From positions 1-8,614 of the forward strand of contig JAHFDQ010000224.1 of NCBI GenBank assembly GCA_023248915.1: a stretch of 8,614 nt of DNA, given 5' to 3'. The translations under genes and the position numbers were made by a program. Position 1 is the first letter of the stretch. The number at the start of each line of letters is the position of its first letter. Origin of the DNA: Archangiaceae bacterium. GTDB taxonomy: Bacteria; Myxococcota; Myxococcia; Myxococcales; Myxococcaceae. Of the stretch, positions 6,976-8,614 are shown piece after piece. A model generated the notes under the pieces. It did no database searches and was not told the origin of the DNA. It worked only from the letters and a program-made list of their open reading frames with translations.

Positions 6976-7575
6976 TCAGCGACCGAGTTCGAAGGCGGCG
7001 GCGGCGGTGAGCGAGACTGACAGCCCTTCCGCCGGGGAGGTGCGCGCCCAGAGGTACGGCACGTCGTAGGCCACCGTGGTGGACAGCCCGGCGGTCTTCA
7101 CGAGCCAATGCTTGGCGTTCCAGTTTCCACCGAGGCGTAACGCGATGACAGGGTACAGCCCGACCGGTGGCCCGTTGACCGCGTCGATGCCCCCGAGGCC
7201 GAGCCCGTACACCTCGAAGCGCCTCAGGACATCGCGGACGACGCCGCCGCCGCCCAGGAGCAAGGTTCGCCCGCCCGACAAGGCGATGGCCCAATCGAGG
7301 CTCCCGGCCATGAGTAGGTTGCCGTCGCGAAGCGTCACCCGGAAGCTGGGCCCGCCGGCCAGGTGTGCGCGCCTGTCGCCCACGACGACGGCCCCCGCCT
7401 CGAAGGTGGGGTGGGGGATGAGCAACGGTTCGGGAGTCAGGTGCGGGGGCGGCTCGGCGGCCGGCGGGGCGTTGTCGGTGATGGCGGTGGTTCGCCGCAC
7501 TTGCACCGGCGTGGCCTTCACCGGTTCTTCGGAACCGAGCAGCGCGACGAGCGCGAACGTGGAGAACGCCAGCAC
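6976..7575 (-). CDS. Small exported beta-rich protein, function unknown
   Basis: 199 residues, first gene of the minus-strand operon. The start is GTG 7575: an in-frame TAG lies four codons upstream, so no earlier start is possible. The N-terminus (LAFSTFALVALLG) is hydrophobic but lacks the usual basic residues, so it is an atypical signal peptide. A Pro-rich linker (about 33-56, e.g. PPAAEPPPHLTPEP) precedes a beta-rich part (about 57-199) with Gly-rich turns: FEAGAVVVGDRRAHLAGGPS, DWAIALSGGRTLLLGGGG, RFEVYGLGLGGID, LYPVIALRLGGNW and LSVSLTAAAAFELGR. This could be a small eight-strand-type outer-membrane barrel or a surface-associated domain. No family is recognised. The gene ends 12 bases before the propeller lipoprotein, so co-expression is likely. 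Confidence 0.7.
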   Translation of the reverse strand: MLAFSTFALVALLGSEEPVKATPVQVRRTTAITDNAPPAAEPPPHLTPEPLLIPHPTFEAGAVVVGDRRAHLAGGPSFRVTLRDGNLLMAGSLDWAIALSGGRTLLLGGGGVVRDVLRRFEVYGLGLGGIDAVNGPPVGLYPVIALRLGGNWNAKHWLVKTAGLSTTVAYDVPYLWARTSPAEGLSVSLTAAAAFELGR

Positions 7576-7645
7576 GGGCGCACCCTACCGCAGGCGGGAC
7601 CTCGAGGCATGTACGCGGAGGCCGACTCGGGTAGGGTGGCGGCGA
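7576..7645. promoter_or_regulatory. Divergent promoter region of the operon and the metalloprotease gene
   Basis: This is the only sizeable non-coding stretch, lying between two diverging start codons. TAGGGT, a match to the TANNNT form of a -10 box, occurs on the plus strand at 7632-7637 and on the minus strand at 7587-7582. These end eight bases before ATG 7646 and six bases before GTG 7575, so both transcripts may be leaderless or nearly so. No TTGACA-like -35 box is visible at the usual distance on either side. Alternatively AGGG in each arm could act as a weak ribosome binding site. No experimental support exists in the sequence alone. Confidence 0.5.
7581..7638. repeat. Perfect 9-base inverted repeat between divergent starts
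   Basis: CACCCTACC at 7581-7589 is the exact reverse complement of GGTAGGGTG at 7630-7638, with 40 bases between the arms. The match does not extend beyond nine bases on either side. The spacing is too wide for a simple hairpin terminator. The arms coincide with the candidate -10 boxes, so the symmetry may just reflect two copies of one promoter element, or it may be a protein-binding dyad. Confidence 0.6.
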
Positions 7646-8590
7646 ATGGTGCGCTGCCTGCCGCTGGGTCCTGCCGTCGCGCTGATGCTTTCTTTGTCGG
7701 CGGCCGGTTACGAGCGCGAGGGTGGGGCCGGCGGCGTCTGCCTGTGGTGGGCGTCGCGCACCATTCGCTACGAGGTGAACGACTTCACCGTCCACCCGGC
7801 GGCCGAGGTCTGCGGGTCGCCCGGCAGCGACCTCTCGGCCGTGAAGCGGGCCGTGCAGGGCAGCTTCGCCGAGTGGGCGAAGGCGACCCGGGCCGGCGAG
7901 TCGGCGCCCTGCACCGACCTTGCGCTCGAGTACGCGGGCACGACGGGCGCTATTCAGGTCGGAAACGACGGCCACAACGTCGTCGTGTTCCGCCATGCCT
8001 CGTGCGAGAGCATCCCCGCGGGCGATGGGTGCCACCCGAACCATACTTGCGCCAATCAGTACAATTGCTGGGCGCAGGGACCTGTCATCGCGCTCACCAC
8101 GACGACGTTCGACCCGAAGACGGGCGAGATATGGGACTCGGACATCGAGCTGAACGCGTTCGACACCACCCTCGGGGGAAGCGGCACCTACTTCACCTGC
8201 GCAGACCCCCAAGGGTCCATCTTCGCGCCGAGCAACGCCTGCCCCGAACCACCCTACGGCGCGACGAACTGCGTCTACATGGACGTGCAGAACACCGTCA
8301 CCCACGAAGTCGGCCACGTGCTCGGCCTGGCCCACGACCCAGACTCGTCGACGACCATGTACGCATCGACGCCCCCCTACGAAACGCCCAAGCGAGACCT
8401 CGCCGAGGGCGACGTCCATGGCATCTGCGACATCTACCCATCGGGCAAGGAAGCCTCGACGTGCGGCAGCGTCGAGAGCGATGGAGGAAGCGCCAGGCCC
8501 CCGCCGAAGTGCGGCTGCACGGGGACTGGCGCCGCGGGGTGGCTGCTGGTCGCGCTCGCGCACCGTGGGCTGTGGCGCAGACGTCGGTAG
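7646..8590 (+). CDS. Secreted matrixin-like zinc metalloprotease with MYXO-CTERM anchor
   Basis: 314 residues from ATG 7646. A signal peptide (LPLGPAVALMLSLSAA, to about residue 20) leads into a matrixin-type catalytic domain (about 30-265). The metzincin zinc site is HEVGHVLGLAH, with His220, His224 and His230 as ligands and Glu221 as the general base. The Met-turn is STTMYAS with Met238. The domain closes with GDVHGICDIYPSG, typical of M10 matrixins. Upstream, NVVVFRHASC, ALTTTTFDPKTGEIWDSDIELNA and a Cys-rich segment are shared with myxobacterial matrixin-like proteins; many cysteines suggest disulfides outside the cytoplasm. The C-terminus is a MYXO-CTERM-like signal: KCGCTGTGA (Cys289, Cys291), a hydrophobic segment (about 296-305) and a terminal Arg run. 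Such tails are thought to be cut by a myxosortase and to leave the protein at the cell surface. It likely degrades or processes extracellular protein. It is divergent from the envelope operon; co-regulation is possible but unproven. No terminator is seen in the 24 bases after the stop. Confidence 0.93.
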   Translation: MVRCLPLGPAVALMLSLSAAGYEREGGAGGVCLWWASRTIRYEVNDFTVHPAAEVCGSPGSDLSAVKRAVQGSFAEWAKATRAGESAPCTDLALEYAGTTGAIQVGNDGHNVVVFRHASCESIPAGDGCHPNHTCANQYNCWAQGPVIALTTTTFDPKTGEIWDSDIELNAFDTTLGGSGTYFTCADPQGSIFAPSNACPEPPYGATNCVYMDVQNTVTHEVGHVLGLAHDPDSSTTMYASTPPYETPKRDLAEGDVHGICDIYPSGKEASTCGSVESDGGSARPPPKCGCTGTGAAGWLLVALAHRGLWRRRR

Positions 8591-8614
8591 CGCCGAAGCC
8601 GAGCTCACGGGACA

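Noticed and set aside
6623..8608. Long minus-strand open frame opposite the metalloprotease gene
   Set aside because: It is Arg/Gly/Ala-rich and has no recognisable domain. It runs through the small beta-protein gene and antisense to the matrixin gene, whose zinc site is clear. It is a high-GC shadow frame.
1..8614. CRISPR arrays, insertion sequences, tRNA or rRNA genes
   Set aside because: No spaced direct repeats, transposase-like proteins, terminal inverted repeats with target duplications or RNA-gene motifs were seen; nearly the whole window is coding.

Overview
The window is GC-rich and densely coded. A MYXO-CTERM-type C-terminus on one protein and an AgmX/PglI-like C-terminal domain on another point to a member of the Myxococcota (myxobacteria and relatives). 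This placement rests on protein features only; there is no rRNA or other marker gene here.

Layout: six genes lie head to tail on the minus strand, from about 7575 down to the left edge. Transcription order is: a small beta-rich exported protein (6976-7575), a lipoprotein with a DUF4382-like domain and a seven-bladed beta-propeller (5515-6963), a large outer-membrane beta-barrel (3287-5506), a short CsgG/GNA1162-type lipoprotein (2687-3277), a long lipoprotein with two CsgG-type domains, a possible OmpA-like region and an AgmX/TonB-like C-terminus (595-2715), and the N-terminal part of a SurA/PpiC-type periplasmic chaperone (538 to beyond the left edge). The first five junctions have gaps of 8-12 bases or an overlap, and the last gap is 56 bases, so the set is probably one operon. 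A divergent gene on the plus strand (7646-8590) encodes a secreted matrixin-like zinc metalloprotease with a MYXO-CTERM anchor. The 70-base region between the divergent starts carries a perfect 9-base inverted repeat whose arms each contain TAGGGT just upstream of a start codon.

How the genes may work together: all six operon products appear to be exported, and none looks like an enzyme of central metabolism. A barrel, several outer-membrane-type lipoproteins with the fold seen in CsgG/LpoB/GNA1162, a propeller and a SurA-like chaperone suggest an outer-membrane assembly, secretion or surface-display apparatus. No such system is recognised by name. There are no CXXCH haem motifs, so nothing in the window supports an electron-conduit role. 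No tRNA, rRNA, CRISPR array, insertion sequence or convincing terminator was seen, and no gene-free stretch exceeds 70 bases.
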